From a bacterium (GTDB lineage Bacteria > Planctomycetota > Planctomycetia > Pirellulales > Pirellulaceae), in NCBI GenBank assembly GCA_030430075.1, contig JAUIGN010000018.1, positions 62,001 to 126,000 of the forward strand: a DNA stretch of 64,000 bases. The letters run 5' to 3'. Numbering within the stretch: position 1 is the stretch's first letter; each line of letters begins with the position of its first letter. Under the pieces are notes generated by a model, which saw only the letters and a list, made by a program, of their open reading frames with translations, made no database searches and had not been told where the DNA came from. Positions 28,620-37,841 of this stretch are shown piece after piece. A program made the position numbers and the translations under genes.

Positions 28620-31097
28620 ATGCTGATGGCGCAGGTGACATCCAAACAGAAAGCCGCCGGGCATTACTCACGGGGGCGGTGGGCGTTCGGCCGAGCAAAC
28701 CGGTTGCTGGCGAAGCTTTGCCTGGGCGGCACGCTGGCCTCCCTGCTGCTGATCCACGCGAAGTCTGCCGCGAGCGTCCTGCCGTTCGAGATCGGGTTGG
28801 GCGGTGACGCGTTCGTCGTCAACGAATCGGTCGCCCGGAACCGCGTCGCCAGCGGACCGAACGGCAACCCGTGGCGGACCAATCGCCGCAATGACGATGG
28901 ACGTTGGTTTGCTCGAGAGACGCAGCGTGCGCCAAGCGAAGGGCCGTTCGATCGACGGCTTGCTTTTCAGAGTCCCCCCATTGCCACCATCGCCACGGCG
29001 GCGAAACCTCCGCGCAAGCGAAAGCCGGCGCCGCGGCCGAAAGGACCTCAGCAGTCCGCCTATGCCAAGATCGCGGAACAGATCACGCAGCCGTATCGCC
29101 TGGCAAGCGCGAGTAAAGGGGGCAGTCCCAGCACGGCGCTGCTAGCCGACATGGAAAAGTCGGCCAAGGATCCCGCGATTCGCAAGGCGGCCAGTCATAT
29201 CATGGACCTGAACCGTGATTCTGCCGACCGGCTTGAAGTTGCCAAACGCCGTCGGGATGCACAGATTCGCAGCGCCAACGCGACCATTGCCGCGGCCGGG
29301 CGGGGTGAATACACGTACGAACGGACCTATGAGTACACCTATTCAGACGGAAGCACCCACACGCGCAAGGTGCTGGTGGACCAGAACGAGTTCGTATTGC
29401 TGGCCGCCCGAGCGAAGCTGGCCGCTGCCAAAAGGACCAGTGACCTGGTGTTGCAGGTTGATAACGAGGATCAACGTCGAGATCTGATGCACCAGGCACG
29501 GGCGGTTGCGTGGGACGAATTGCTCCCTGCGCTGCCGGACAAATTTTCCGGACCGGTCTCCAAGTCGAGCCTGGTGGAGATTCGCTTTATCCCCCAGAAA
29601 CGTCCCACAAACGTTCCCTACACCGGGCGGTCACGCGGCTACTCGGAACGCCTTCAGGGCAAGTACGTCGCCAAGAACGTGGCCGGCAAGCAGCTCAGCC
29701 ACGTGACGTTGGCCGTCGACTTCTACCATTTCTCGACGATGCCGGAGGTTACCGCGCGGCATGTTTACTATGTGCCCAAATGGGCGGCGGGAACTGACCT
29801 GGAATTGTCGCGCGTTCTCATGCCGGACTCGACTCGCGGGGGAGACCGCTATCGCGTGCCCGCGACCGGCCACGTCAACGATCCTCCCCACGATGAGCTC
29901 GACGGGATGGGCGGCGTCTTGAAGGTGGATCTCGCGGTGTGGTCGAACGAAGCGAAGCAGAAGAAGACGACGGTCACCATCAAGGAACGGGTGGATACGG
30001 TGGCTCCCATCTTGCTGGATGTGGCCAAGAAGACGCTGACGAACTCGCAGTTTCTGTTCAGTAGTGTCCGGGAGACCGATCCCAAGTCGGTTCGCTCGGG
30101 CGAGTCGTTGGAGGAACGTCTGGCTTCGCGGCACAAGATGCTCAACTTTTTGATGGCTCCGTACCTGGTCCCATTGATTAGCGCCTTGCCGAAGTCGTCG
30201 CCCCATTCCCGGACGGCCCGGCACTACCTCGTTGATCCCGAGGGCGCTCAGAAGCTGTTGTTGAACCAACATCAGTCGGCCCTTGTTGCTGCCTGTGCCG
30301 AGGGCAAGAAGTACGTCGGATCATGGTTCGGACGCGCCGTTGGTCCCACGGAGATCGGGCTGCTGTTCGTATTCGCCGACGACGATCGAGGGCGGGTTCG
30401 GGCGGAGTTGTTCAATCCTCGCCAGCCGGATCAACGCCGCGCATTGGGCGGATACCTGACGGCCGATCCTCGCAATCGAGAGAAAACGTTGGTTCTTGCC
30501 GCCCTGGCGCCGACGTCCAATTACAAACCGCCTACGCCGGCAGGCGTCGATCAGATCCTGGCTGACAGTGTGCAAACCTACCGCTTCACGCTCAAAGACG
30601 ACCAGTTGATCGGAGTGGCGTCACGCCTTTCCCATGAGAGCTCCTGGTACGATCCCAGCTTGATGTCGCTCCGGTTGAAGTCGGCCAGGTCCAGCAAGCG
30701 GGAGTTGGCGGATGCCAAAGCGCGTGACCGCAAGGCGCCGCGGGAGCAGCCGCGTCCACCGCAACCGGGACGCGTTGCTGGGGCTTCACGCCCGCGGCGC
30801 GGTTCGCCGGCGGCCGCACGAGGTACACGCAGCGGCGCCCGCGCGGCATCGGCATCCAGCGGCCGGCGCGGCGCCGCACGCCCAAACGGCCGTGACGACA
30901 CACCCGGCTCGGAAGACGCATTCCGAGTGTTCAAGGATGCGACCGGGAGATTCTCGGTCAAGGCCCGCTTTACCAGCTACGGGAACGGTCGAGTCACGTT
31001 GGAGAAGGAAGATGGGACACGCCTCAAGTTGCTCCTCTCCAAGCTCAGTAAAGAAGACCAGGAATGGCTGAAAGCAGAGATCATTCGACGACGCTGA
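28620..31097 (+). CDS. large exported or membrane-anchored protein with C-terminal SHD1-like domain
   Basis: The 825-residue protein starts MLMAQVTSKQKAAGH and has a hydrophobic signal or anchor at about 28-50 (LLAKLCLGGTLASLLLIHA). A basic, Pro-rich stretch follows, then a long central region (about 150-690) with no family I recognise, carrying a repeated Tyr/Glu/Thr run (GEYTYERTYEYTYSDGST). A second Arg-, Pro- and Ala-rich segment (about 695-765) leads to a C-terminal SHD1-type domain (FRVFKDATGRFSVKARF, VTLEKEDGTRLKLLLSKLSKEDQ), which in eukaryotic Sla1 binds NPFxD peptides and is widespread in planctomycetes. The role is unknown; an extracytoplasmic scaffold or adhesion role is plausible. 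Confidence 0.78.
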   Translation: MLMAQVTSKQKAAGHYSRGRWAFGRANRLLAKLCLGGTLASLLLIHAKSAASVLPFEIGLGGDAFVVNESVARNRVASGPNGNPWRTNRRNDDGRWFARETQRAPSEGPFDRRLAFQSPPIATIATAAKPPRKRKPAPRPKGPQQSAYAKIAEQITQPYRLASASKGGSPSTALLADMEKSAKDPAIRKAASHIMDLNRDSADRLEVAKRRRDAQIRSANATIAAAGRGEYTYERTYEYTYSDGSTHTRKVLVDQNEFVLLAARAKLAAAKRTSDLVLQVDNEDQRRDLMHQARAVAWDELLPALPDKFSGPVSKSSLVEIRFIPQKRPTNVPYTGRSRGYSERLQGKYVAKNVAGKQLSHVTLAVDFYHFSTMPEVTARHVYYVPKWAAGTDLELSRVLMPDSTRGGDRYRVPATGHVNDPPHDELDGMGGVLKVDLAVWSNEAKQKKTTVTIKERVDTVAPILLDVAKKTLTNSQFLFSSVRETDPKSVRSGESLEERLASRHKMLNFLMAPYLVPLISALPKSSPHSRTARHYLVDPEGAQKLLLNQHQSALVAACAEGKKYVGSWFGRAVGPTEIGLLFVFADDDRGRVRAELFNPRQPDQRRALGGYLTADPRNREKTLVLAALAPTSNYKPPTPAGVDQILADSVQTYRFTLKDDQLIGVASRLSHESSWYDPSLMSLRLKSARSSKRELADAKARDRKAPREQPRPPQPGRVAGASRPRRGSPAAARGTRSGARAASASSGRRGAARPNGRDDTPGSEDAFRVFKDATGRFSVKARFTSYGNGRVTLEKEDGTRLKLLLSKLSKEDQEWLKAEIIRRR

Positions 31098-31105
31098 TCG
31101 CCGGA

Positions 31106-31140
31106 CCGGTGCGAGAAACAGAAACCCCGGTTCACCGGTG
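31106..31140 (+). terminator. stem-loop after the SHD1 gene
   Basis: ACCGGTG and CACCGGT form a 7-bp stem around a 21-base loop, starting 8 bp after the stop codon. There is no T-run. Confidence 0.35.
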
Positions 31141-31190
31141 CGAATTGGGAACAACCCGCGGCACGAGTTTCACCGATGACCAGGAGTGAA

Positions 31191-32387
31191 ATGCACGCCA
31201 GGAAATTGCGGATGGCGCTGATCGGAGGCGGTGGCGCCGGGTTCATTGGCCGAGTCCACGCCATCGCCGCGACGCTTGATCATCGAGCGGAATTGGTGGC
31301 GGGCGCGCTCTCTTCGGATCCGGCCAAGGGTCGGGCGGCTGCGGAAGCGTTCGGGATCGACCCGGCGCGGGCCTATGGGAGTGTTGACGAGTTGCTCGAC
31401 AGGGAGGCTGGGCTGCCCGCGGACCAGCGAGTCGATTTTGTCAGCATCGCGACTCCGAACCACACGCATTTTCCGATCGCCAGGGCGGCACTTCAAGCCG
31501 GATTCCATGTCGTTTGTGACAAGCCGATGACGACGTCCCTGGCCGATGCGGAACGATTGCGGGAACTGGTGGCTGAGACCGGCAGAGTATTCGTCTTGAC
31601 CCACAATTATTCCGGCTATCCTCTGGTTCGCCAGGCTCGCGAGATGATCCGCCAAGGCGAACTGGGTGAGGTGTTTGCGGTCCGCGCAAGCTACCTGCAG
31701 GGGTGGCTTCATGGTCTTGACCCGGACCGGCCGCCAGCCCGCGGTGCCTGGAAATCGGATCCAGACAAGGCGGGGCCCGCTGGAGCGTTGGGCGACATTG
31801 GGACACACGCCTACCAGCTCGCACGGTTCACGACCGGACTGCTGCCCGCGGAGGTCGCGGCGACGTTGCGATCTTTTGTCTGCCCGCAGCCACTGGACGA
31901 TTACGGCCACGTACTGCTCCGATTTCAACACGGGGCGATGGGGTCGCTTACGACCAGCCAGGTGACCCACGGACGACTGAATGACTTGACGCTCGAGATT
32001 GACGGGACCAAGGGATCGCTCGCCTGGCGCCAAGAGGCACCCAACCAACTGATGTTGCGCCGGCTAGGAGAACCGACGCAAACCTATGAACGCAACCCGA
32101 ACGCCGCCTATACGAGTCCGGCCGGCCGGGCGGCTTGCCGGTTGCCGGGCGGCCATCCCGAAGCCTTTTTCGAGGCTTTTGCGAATGTCTATCGCGACGG
32201 TTTCGACGCCATGTTAGCGCACGCCGACGGGCGGCCGTGTGATCCGCTTGCGGCGGACTTTCCCACGGTCCTGGATGGATGGGAAGGTGTTGCGTTCATC
32301 GAGCAATGCGTCGCCAGCAGCCGGGCAAACGGCGCCTGGTTGCCGCTGACAGCCGGTGACTCGCGCGGCACACGACCAGCCAGTTAG
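31191..32387 (+). CDS. Gfo/Idh/MocA family oxidoreductase
   Basis: The product is 398 residues from the ATG at 31191 (AGGAG 4 bp upstream); an in-frame ATG at 31176 is also possible and would add five residues. The N-terminal Rossmann domain opens RMALIGGGGAGFIGRVHA. The central motif reads CDKPMTTS, with Asp in place of the more usual Glu of EKP. The C-terminal substrate domain has GAWKSDPDKAGPAGALGDIGTHAYQLARF, whose His is the likely catalytic residue. These enzymes use NAD(P) to oxidise or reduce sugars and cyclitols. There is no signal peptide. It is followed by a repeat region and the start of the accessory zone. Confidence 0.9.
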   Translation: MHARKLRMALIGGGGAGFIGRVHAIAATLDHRAELVAGALSSDPAKGRAAAEAFGIDPARAYGSVDELLDREAGLPADQRVDFVSIATPNHTHFPIARAALQAGFHVVCDKPMTTSLADAERLRELVAETGRVFVLTHNYSGYPLVRQAREMIRQGELGEVFAVRASYLQGWLHGLDPDRPPARGAWKSDPDKAGPAGALGDIGTHAYQLARFTTGLLPAEVAATLRSFVCPQPLDDYGHVLLRFQHGAMGSLTTSQVTHGRLNDLTLEIDGTKGSLAWRQEAPNQLMLRRLGEPTQTYERNPNAAYTSPAGRAACRLPGGHPEAFFEAFANVYRDGFDAMLAHADGRPCDPLAADFPTVLDGWEGVAFIEQCVASSRANGAWLPLTAGDSRGTRPAS

Positions 32388-32416
32388 GCACACGAGCGCT
32401 CCCTGCATGCCAGCAG

Positions 32417-32466
32417 TCTCCAACCACCTGCTCGGCGCGGATCTCCAACCACCTGCTCGGCGCGGG
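32417..32466 (-). repeat. 25-bp tandem repeat grown from the end of the dispersed element
   Basis: Two units start at 32417 and 32442, differ only at the last base and contain GCTCGGCGCG. Read on the minus strand each opens with GCGCCGAGC, the terminal bases of the 49-bp element, just as in the array near 9.45 kb. The rest of the unit is different there. Confidence 0.8.
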
Positions 32467-32503
32467 TCTCTGACCCCGCCGAAACCGCCGACCGAAGGTC
32501 TCC
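32455..32503 (-). repeat. 49-bp dispersed element, minus-strand copy
   Basis: The reverse complement matches 9383-9431 over 49 bp with about two differences, from GGAGACC to GCCGAGC. Confidence 0.75.
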
Positions 32504-32570
32504 CATTCCGATCATCCTGCCCGCTCGACTTTGCAGTCGCCTGTGCCGCGAACGCGTTTGGGCGACGCTT

Positions 32571-32599
32571 GCCGAGCGACCCCAACCAGGTCGCTCGGC
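32571..32599. other. perfect 11-bp hairpin
   Basis: GCCGAGCGACC and GGTCGCTCGGC pair exactly around a 7-base loop. It lies about 180 bp after the oxidoreductase stop codon and has no T-run. It could be a late terminator or part of a mobile repeat. Confidence 0.5.
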
Positions 32600-32791
32600 A
32601 TCTCAATTCAAGTCCGCAGTAACCACGGTGTCCTGCCCAGGCCGACTGCTTGCTCGAGTTACTTCCCGCCACCTCGACGTCGGCATCGGCCTTGATCGAC
32701 GCAGCGACCGCATACACGGCCCACCTTCAACCAAGAGAAGGGCGCGCCGGCACCTGGTCGCACGCGCTGGCATGGTGGATACACCGAGGGC

Positions 32792-33643
32792 ATGAATCAC
32801 GATTCGGTCGTGCGCCCCCATTTTGATCGGGCCTACATTCACGCGCTCGCCGCATCGTACGAATGGACGGAGAATGCCCTTGGCTGGATCAGTCCCGGCT
32901 TCGCGGCCAAGGTCAAGCGTTACCATCCTGATGCTGACGACCGAAAACGGCTTACTGCCGATCAACAGGCGTCGATTTACGTTTCCGAGTGGGTTGTCAG
33001 TCCGACGGATCTGACCGTGGACGGCCACTGGAATGGGAACCGCAGTAGCTACCCCGCAGCGTTTTTCAAGTACGTCGCGGAATGGGCCGTACTCGCCAAG
33101 GACTCAGTCTATGTCCGGACCTTCAAAGAGAAGAAGGTCTACGCTGCACTTGCGAAGGATTTGTATACGGACAAGGCGGCTCAGATGCCCCCATTCAAGA
33201 CCTATCCGACCACAGGCCGGGTGCTCGGAATGCGGACGCTGAATGTTCACGCGAACTCAGCGATCACGGGTACGGATTCGTATTTTGGCACGCTGGTCGC
33301 GACCAACGTTGGAAACGGCAACTACGAATACCGGGATGCAGCGCAGTTCCACCGCCCACGTACTGATGTACCGTGGCTTCAGTTGGTATTCGTTCCGACG
33401 ACTCAGAATACCATCGACCTGCAGTACACCCTGTGGAATGAATGGAACACCACCAACAACGACCAGGTGCCGATCCATGGGCGAAAGAAGACGTTGAGTT
33501 TCCGATACAATCTCGACAACGCAACCTGTTCCGGAGACATTTCCGGCGCTTGGTCTGCTTCAAATCCCTACACGACGAAGGGCAACGGCCTGTCCGGTGT
33601 GGCCGTCAAGATGTACTTCTACACTCGCATTGCGTCACCCTGA
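32792..33643 (+). CDS. unrecognised protein, 283 residues
   Basis: I do not recognise a family. The product begins MNHDSVVRPHFDRAYIHALAASYEW and has no signal peptide or membrane helix. The first third is charged and probably helical. The rest is rich in Tyr, Thr, Asn and Trp (for example NTIDLQYTLWNEWNTTNN and GDISGAWSASNPYTTKGN) and looks like beta structure. It contains one Cys only. The ATG has GAGGG almost touching it, so the true start may differ. Codon use is less GC-biased than upstream genes. The last 25 bp of coding sequence are repeated after the stop codon. It stands between repeat DNA and the restriction operon and may belong to the accessory block. Confidence 0.6.
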   Translation: MNHDSVVRPHFDRAYIHALAASYEWTENALGWISPGFAAKVKRYHPDADDRKRLTADQQASIYVSEWVVSPTDLTVDGHWNGNRSSYPAAFFKYVAEWAVLAKDSVYVRTFKEKKVYAALAKDLYTDKAAQMPPFKTYPTTGRVLGMRTLNVHANSAITGTDSYFGTLVATNVGNGNYEYRDAAQFHRPRTDVPWLQLVFVPTTQNTIDLQYTLWNEWNTTNNDQVPIHGRKKTLSFRYNLDNATCSGDISGAWSASNPYTTKGNGLSGVAVKMYFYTRIASP

Positions 33644-33669
33644 GTTCTACACTCGCATTGCGTCACCCT
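33617..33669 (+). repeat. 28-bp tandem duplication across a stop codon
   Basis: TTCTACACTCGCATTGCGTC plus ACCCT occurs at 33617-33641 and again at 33645-33669, 28 bp apart. The first copy encodes the last residues (FYTRIASP) of the preceding gene; the second lies beyond its TGA. Confidence 0.85.
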
Positions 33670-33833
33670 ATAAGTTCGAGTGGCCCGGGACGAATCCCTA
33701 ACGACAAAGATGATCAGACAGTAACGCGACCCGGCCGCCACTAATTGACAGCAACCGCTAATAACGCGGACAATGTCGAAGCCGTGACCAAACGTGTCCA
33801 GACGGCACCGACGCTAGAAAAGGTGGGAAAGCC

Positions 33834-34034
33834 GTGAAATTACACCAAGACGAAGTACTGACGATCGACGAATTGGCGACCTATTTGAAGGTCTCCAAAT
33901 CGACGCTCTACAAACTCGTCCAGGAGGGCAAGATCCCCGGCCAGAAAGTGGGCAAGCATTGGCGGTTTCATCGCGACGTCATCGAACAATGGCTCGGCAA
34001 AGACACATCGACCGAACGCAAACGACCTAAGTAA
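33834..34034 (+). CDS. small helix-turn-helix (excisionase/MerR-like) protein
   Basis: The 66-residue product is a compact winged-helix DNA-binding domain of the HTH_17/excisionase type: LTIDELATYLKVSKSTLYKLVQEGKIPGQKVGKHWRF in one block (about 9-45, helix-turn-helix at 10-31, wing from 34), then a basic tail. It starts with GTG after AGGTGGG. It lies 61 bp before hsdM and is probably the first gene of the restriction operon. It may control its expression, as C-proteins do, or be a remnant of a recombination module; the sequence does not decide between these. Confidence 0.85.
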   Translation: MKLHQDEVLTIDELATYLKVSKSTLYKLVQEGKIPGQKVGKHWRFHRDVIEQWLGKDTSTERKRPK

Positions 34035-34095
34035 ACCGAACCGCCCCGCCACCGAACCAGCGACATAGTCAACTAGTTATTCAACGATAAAGCCG

Positions 34096-36498
34096 ATGGA
34101 TCAAGCAACGCACAATAAGATCGTCTCGTTCATCTGGGGTATCGCCGACGACGTCCTGCGCGACCTGTTCAAGCGAGGCAAGTATCCCGACGTCATTCTG
34201 CCCATGTGCGTCTTGCGTCGTCTCGATGCGGTTCTCGAGCCTACATCGGCAGCGGTTCTTGAAACGAAGCAGATGCTCGACGAAGCCAAGATCACTGAAC
34301 AAGATCAAGGACTCTGCGACGCTGCCGGCCAACCGTTTTACAACACGTCACAATTTACGATGCGGGATCTTCGCTCGCGAGGAAACCAGCAACAGCTACG
34401 CGCCGACTTTGAAGATTATCTCGACGGATTCTCGCCCAACGTTCAAGACATCCTCGAGAACTTCAAGTTTCGCAACCAGATTCCGACACTCTCGAAAGCT
34501 GACGCACTAGGTACGCTGGTCGAAAAGTTCTGCGACCCCGAGATCAATCTAAGTCCAAATCCGGTTCTCAACAGTGACGGCAGCGTTCGCCATCCGGCGA
34601 TGGACAACCACGCGATGGGGACCGTGTTTGAAGAACTGGTCCGCAAGTTCAACGAAGAGAACAATGAAGAGGCCGGCGAACACTGGACACCGCGCGATGC
34701 CGTTCGTCTGATGACCAAGCTGATGTTCTTGCCGGTCGCGGACAAGATCAAACCAGGATCCTACGAATTGTACGACGGCGCATGCGGGACCGGCGGCATG
34801 TTGACCGTAGCCGAAGACACGTTGATCGAACTGGCCGGCGGCGAAGGATCCGGCGTGAAGACCTATCTCTACGGTCAAGAGATCAACCCCGAGACGTTCG
34901 CGATCTGCAAAGCGGACATGCTGATCAAAGGCGACGGAGAGAACGCGGACAACATCCGAGGCGGGGCCGAATATAGCACCCTATCGAACGACGCGTACGG
35001 TGCCAAAGAGTTCGACTTCATGCTTTCCAATCCACCGTATGGGAAAAGCTGGAAGAAAGATCTCGAGTCGATGTGTCCATCGGGAAAGAAGGATTCGCTA
35101 CGGGATCCGCGATTCCGAATCTCCCATGCCGGCGATTCCGACTATTCACTCGTTACACGATCCAGCGACGGCCAGATGATGTTCCTGGCCAACATGGCAT
35201 CCAAGATGAACGAGCGGACCGAATTGGGAAGTCGGATCGCTCAAGTTCACAACGGTTCGTCGCTGTTCACTGGCGACGCTGGCCAAGGGGAAAGCAACAT
35301 TCGGCGATGGTTGATCGAAAACGACTGGGTTGAAGCGATCGTCGCCCTACCGTTGAACCTGTTCTACAATACGGGCATCGCGACCTACATTTGGGTGCTT
35401 TCCAATCGGAAGTCCGAACAGCGTCAAGGCAAGGTACAACTGATCGACGCGACGAAGTGGTATCGGCCACTGCGGAAAAATCTCGGCAAAAAGAATTGCG
35501 AGCTCGGCGACGATGATATCAAGCGGATCTGCGATACCTATCTGAACTTCGAGGAAACCGAACAATCCAAGATCTTCCCCGGCGAAGCGTTCGGATACTG
35601 GAAAGTCATCGTTGAACGTCCTTTGCGATTGCGAAGCCAATTGACGATCCCACGCATTGAGGCGTTACGGTTTGCTTCCGGTGACGAAGAGATTCGTGAA
35701 ACGCTGTATGAAGAATTCGGCGACGCATTGGTCGAAGACTTTGGAAGCATCAAGAAGCAACTCACCAAGCGATTGGCCGAGTGGGGAAGCGACGATGATG
35801 ACGACGACGGCGGAGGCGGAAAGAGCCTACCCGAGAGCAAAAAGAAGAAGCTACTCAAGCCGGAGACTTGGGAACGCGACGCTCGGTTGGTGGAGTTGGG
35901 AATGTGGTTGCGTGAGCATGTGGGAGCCGATCGATTTGATGACTACAACGTGTTCGCGGAAGTCGCCACAGAAAAGTTGGCGGAGCATGACAAGAAACCG
36001 TTGGCGGCCGAACTGAAACTTGTCTTGCGAGGCGTCAGCGACGTTGACCAAACCGCGCCGCCGGTGATCACCAAGGTTTCCAAACCGAACAAGAAGGGCG
36101 AAACCAAAGTCGAAGCCGATCCAAAGCATGGTCGATACCGGTGGGGCGAACTACCCGAATGCCTTCGCCCGTCATCCGGTCGCGAAGACGCCTATCCGGT
36201 CGAGAGCGTTGTCGAGTTCGAGCCTGATGCGGACTTGCGAGACAGCGAGCAGATCTCACTACTCGAAACCGGCGGGATCGAAGCATTCATCGAGCGCGAA
36301 GTCTTGCCTTACACGCCGGACGCCTGGCTACAAGACAAGAAAGGAAGCGTAAAGACCGGCTACGAGATCTCGTTCACCCGACACTTCTACAAGCCCGAAC
36401 CGCTGCGCACGCTTGACGAAATTCGCGACGATATTATCGCGGTCGAGAAAGAGGCGGAAGGATTACTCGACGACTTGCTTCATGGGAGCGTCGCATGA
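34096..36498 (+). CDS. hsdM: type I restriction-modification DNA methyltransferase subunit
   Basis: The 800-residue subunit has an N-terminal helical HsdM domain (about 1-150), the SAM-binding motif DGACGTGGM (227-235) and the catalytic NPPYG (312-316) of gamma-class adenine N6 methylases. The family-typical HWTPRDAVRLM lies just before motif I. After residue 520 it has a long extra C-terminal part with an Asp/Gly-rich acidic linker (DDDDDDGGGGK) and a further helical region, longer than the roughly 500 residues of compact HsdM. It needs HsdS to find its site and adds methyl groups that protect host DNA. The stop overlaps the hsdS start by 4 bp (ATGA). Confidence 0.95.
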   Translation: MDQATHNKIVSFIWGIADDVLRDLFKRGKYPDVILPMCVLRRLDAVLEPTSAAVLETKQMLDEAKITEQDQGLCDAAGQPFYNTSQFTMRDLRSRGNQQQLRADFEDYLDGFSPNVQDILENFKFRNQIPTLSKADALGTLVEKFCDPEINLSPNPVLNSDGSVRHPAMDNHAMGTVFEELVRKFNEENNEEAGEHWTPRDAVRLMTKLMFLPVADKIKPGSYELYDGACGTGGMLTVAEDTLIELAGGEGSGVKTYLYGQEINPETFAICKADMLIKGDGENADNIRGGAEYSTLSNDAYGAKEFDFMLSNPPYGKSWKKDLESMCPSGKKDSLRDPRFRISHAGDSDYSLVTRSSDGQMMFLANMASKMNERTELGSRIAQVHNGSSLFTGDAGQGESNIRRWLIENDWVEAIVALPLNLFYNTGIATYIWVLSNRKSEQRQGKVQLIDATKWYRPLRKNLGKKNCELGDDDIKRICDTYLNFEETEQSKIFPGEAFGYWKVIVERPLRLRSQLTIPRIEALRFASGDEEIRETLYEEFGDALVEDFGSIKKQLTKRLAEWGSDDDDDDGGGGKSLPESKKKKLLKPETWERDARLVELGMWLREHVGADRFDDYNVFAEVATEKLAEHDKKPLAAELKLVLRGVSDVDQTAPPVITKVSKPNKKGETKVEADPKHGRYRWGELPECLRPSSGREDAYPVESVVEFEPDADLRDSEQISLLETGGIEAFIEREVLPYTPDAWLQDKKGSVKTGYEISFTRHFYKPEPLRTLDEIRDDIIAVEKEAEGLLDDLLHGSVA

Positions 36499-37841
36499 TC
36501 ACTGATCTGAAGCCATACAGCGAATACCGAAGTTCAAGCCAAGTGTGGTTTGGGGACGTGCCAACGCATTGGAATGTGCTTGCGAATCGCGGCGTGTTCT
36601 TCGAGGTTAAGGAACGTGGACACTCTGATGCGTCAATGTTGTCTGTGACAATTAAGCGCGGAATTATTCACCAAGCTGACCTGCTAAGCGAAACATACAA
36701 GAAGGACAGTTCGAACATAGACAAGTCGAAGTACAAGCTCGTTCGCCCGAATGACTTGGCCTACAACAAGATGCGTGCTTGGCAAGGCGCTCTTGGGGTG
36801 TCAAGTCTGCGAGGGATAATCAGCCCAGCATACGTTGTGATGCGACCGCACGTCGAATGTCAACCGAAGTACTTTCACTACCTATACCGAACGCCCGGTT
36901 TCGCAAAAGAAGCGGAACGATGGTCGTATGGAATTACTTCCGACATGTGGTCGCTACGTCCTGAACACTTCAGAATGATCTACACGCTCCTGCCCCCGCC
37001 GGACGAGCAAGCGTTGATTGTTCGGTTCTTGGATTGGGCGAGTGTTCGTTTGGGGAAGGCGATTGCGGCGAAGCGGAAGGTGATCGGGTTGCTGGAAGAG
37101 CAACGAAAGGCAGTTATTCAAACTGCGGTCGATGAAGTTTCCGGGGCTGATTGCGAAACAATTCCGATTCGTGCCCTACTGCGTCCTGTCAAACGACTGG
37201 GTTTTCCAAAGCAAGAATTGCTTTCGCTGTTTAGGGATTATGGCGTGATCCCCAAAGACTCAAGAGAAAACAAGAACGCCGACGTTCGCGATCTCGCACT
37301 ATGTCAGCTAGTCAATTCTGGCGACGTGGTTATGAACAAAATGAAAGCGTGGCAAGGGTCGATTGCGGTTAGCAATCTTGAAGGCATTGTCAGTCCTGAC
37401 TACATGGTCTTGAAATTCTTGATTCAACCAATAGTACCGTTGTTTTATCACTACGCCCTACGGTCGCCTGCAATGATCGCCAACTACAGAAGAGTGGCAT
37501 ACGGCGTTCGACCTGGCCAATGGCGTTTGATGTATCCGGATTTTGCGCGTTTGCGTTTACCGCTTCCGAGCGTGGAACAACAGCAAGCTACAGTCGATCG
37601 AATCAATTCCAATACAGAAGCAATAGAGTCGGCAATTTCGAGAATCCGACGCGAAATCTCGCTCCTCCGCGAATACCAAACGCGATTGATCTCGGACGTG
37701 GTGACGGGGAAACTGGATGTTCGCGAATTGGCTCGTTCGCTCCCAGAGGACATCAGCGAAGAAGCCGCCGAACTGGCCGCCACCGAATCGGCCGACGAAG
37801 ACTTCGCCACCGCCGACGAACTGATCGAGGAGGCGGTGTGA
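36495..37841 (+). CDS. hsdS: type I restriction-modification specificity subunit
   Basis: The 448-residue protein has two target-recognition domains separated by conserved helical regions. TRD1 covers about 5-175, followed by the coiled spacer LGKAIAAKRKVIGLLEEQRKAV; TRD2 covers about 205-375, followed by IESAISRIRREISLLREYQTRL. An equivalent short motif appears in each TRD: N91-K-M-R-A-W-Q-G and N281-K-M-K-A-W-Q-G, 190 residues apart, each followed by GI-SP-Y. An acidic tail closes the protein. It reads the bipartite DNA target for both methylation and restriction. It overlaps hsdM by 4 bp and darT by 4 bp (GTGA). Confidence 0.94.
   Translation: MITDLKPYSEYRSSSQVWFGDVPTHWNVLANRGVFFEVKERGHSDASMLSVTIKRGIIHQADLLSETYKKDSSNIDKSKYKLVRPNDLAYNKMRAWQGALGVSSLRGIISPAYVVMRPHVECQPKYFHYLYRTPGFAKEAERWSYGITSDMWSLRPEHFRMIYTLLPPPDEQALIVRFLDWASVRLGKAIAAKRKVIGLLEEQRKAVIQTAVDEVSGADCETIPIRALLRPVKRLGFPKQELLSLFRDYGVIPKDSRENKNADVRDLALCQLVNSGDVVMNKMKAWQGSIAVSNLEGIVSPDYMVLKFLIQPIVPLFYHYALRSPAMIANYRRVAYGVRPGQWRLMYPDFARLRLPLPSVEQQQATVDRINSNTEAIESAISRIRREISLLREYQTRLISDVVTGKLDVRELARSLPEDISEEAAELAATESADEDFATADELIEEAV

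Larger units (their letters stand above)
32388..32791. other. repeat-rich intergenic region at the left edge of the accessory zone
   Basis: This 404-bp stretch contains a 25-bp tandem repeat, the second (inverted) copy of the 49-bp dispersed element and an 11-bp perfect hairpin. No gene is supported in it. Confidence 0.6.

Noticed and set aside
37520-37837. N-terminal extension of DarT inside hsdS
   Set aside because: The extra 106 codons show no DarT similarity and overlap the functional C-terminus of HsdS; the GTG at 37838 gives the normal family length.
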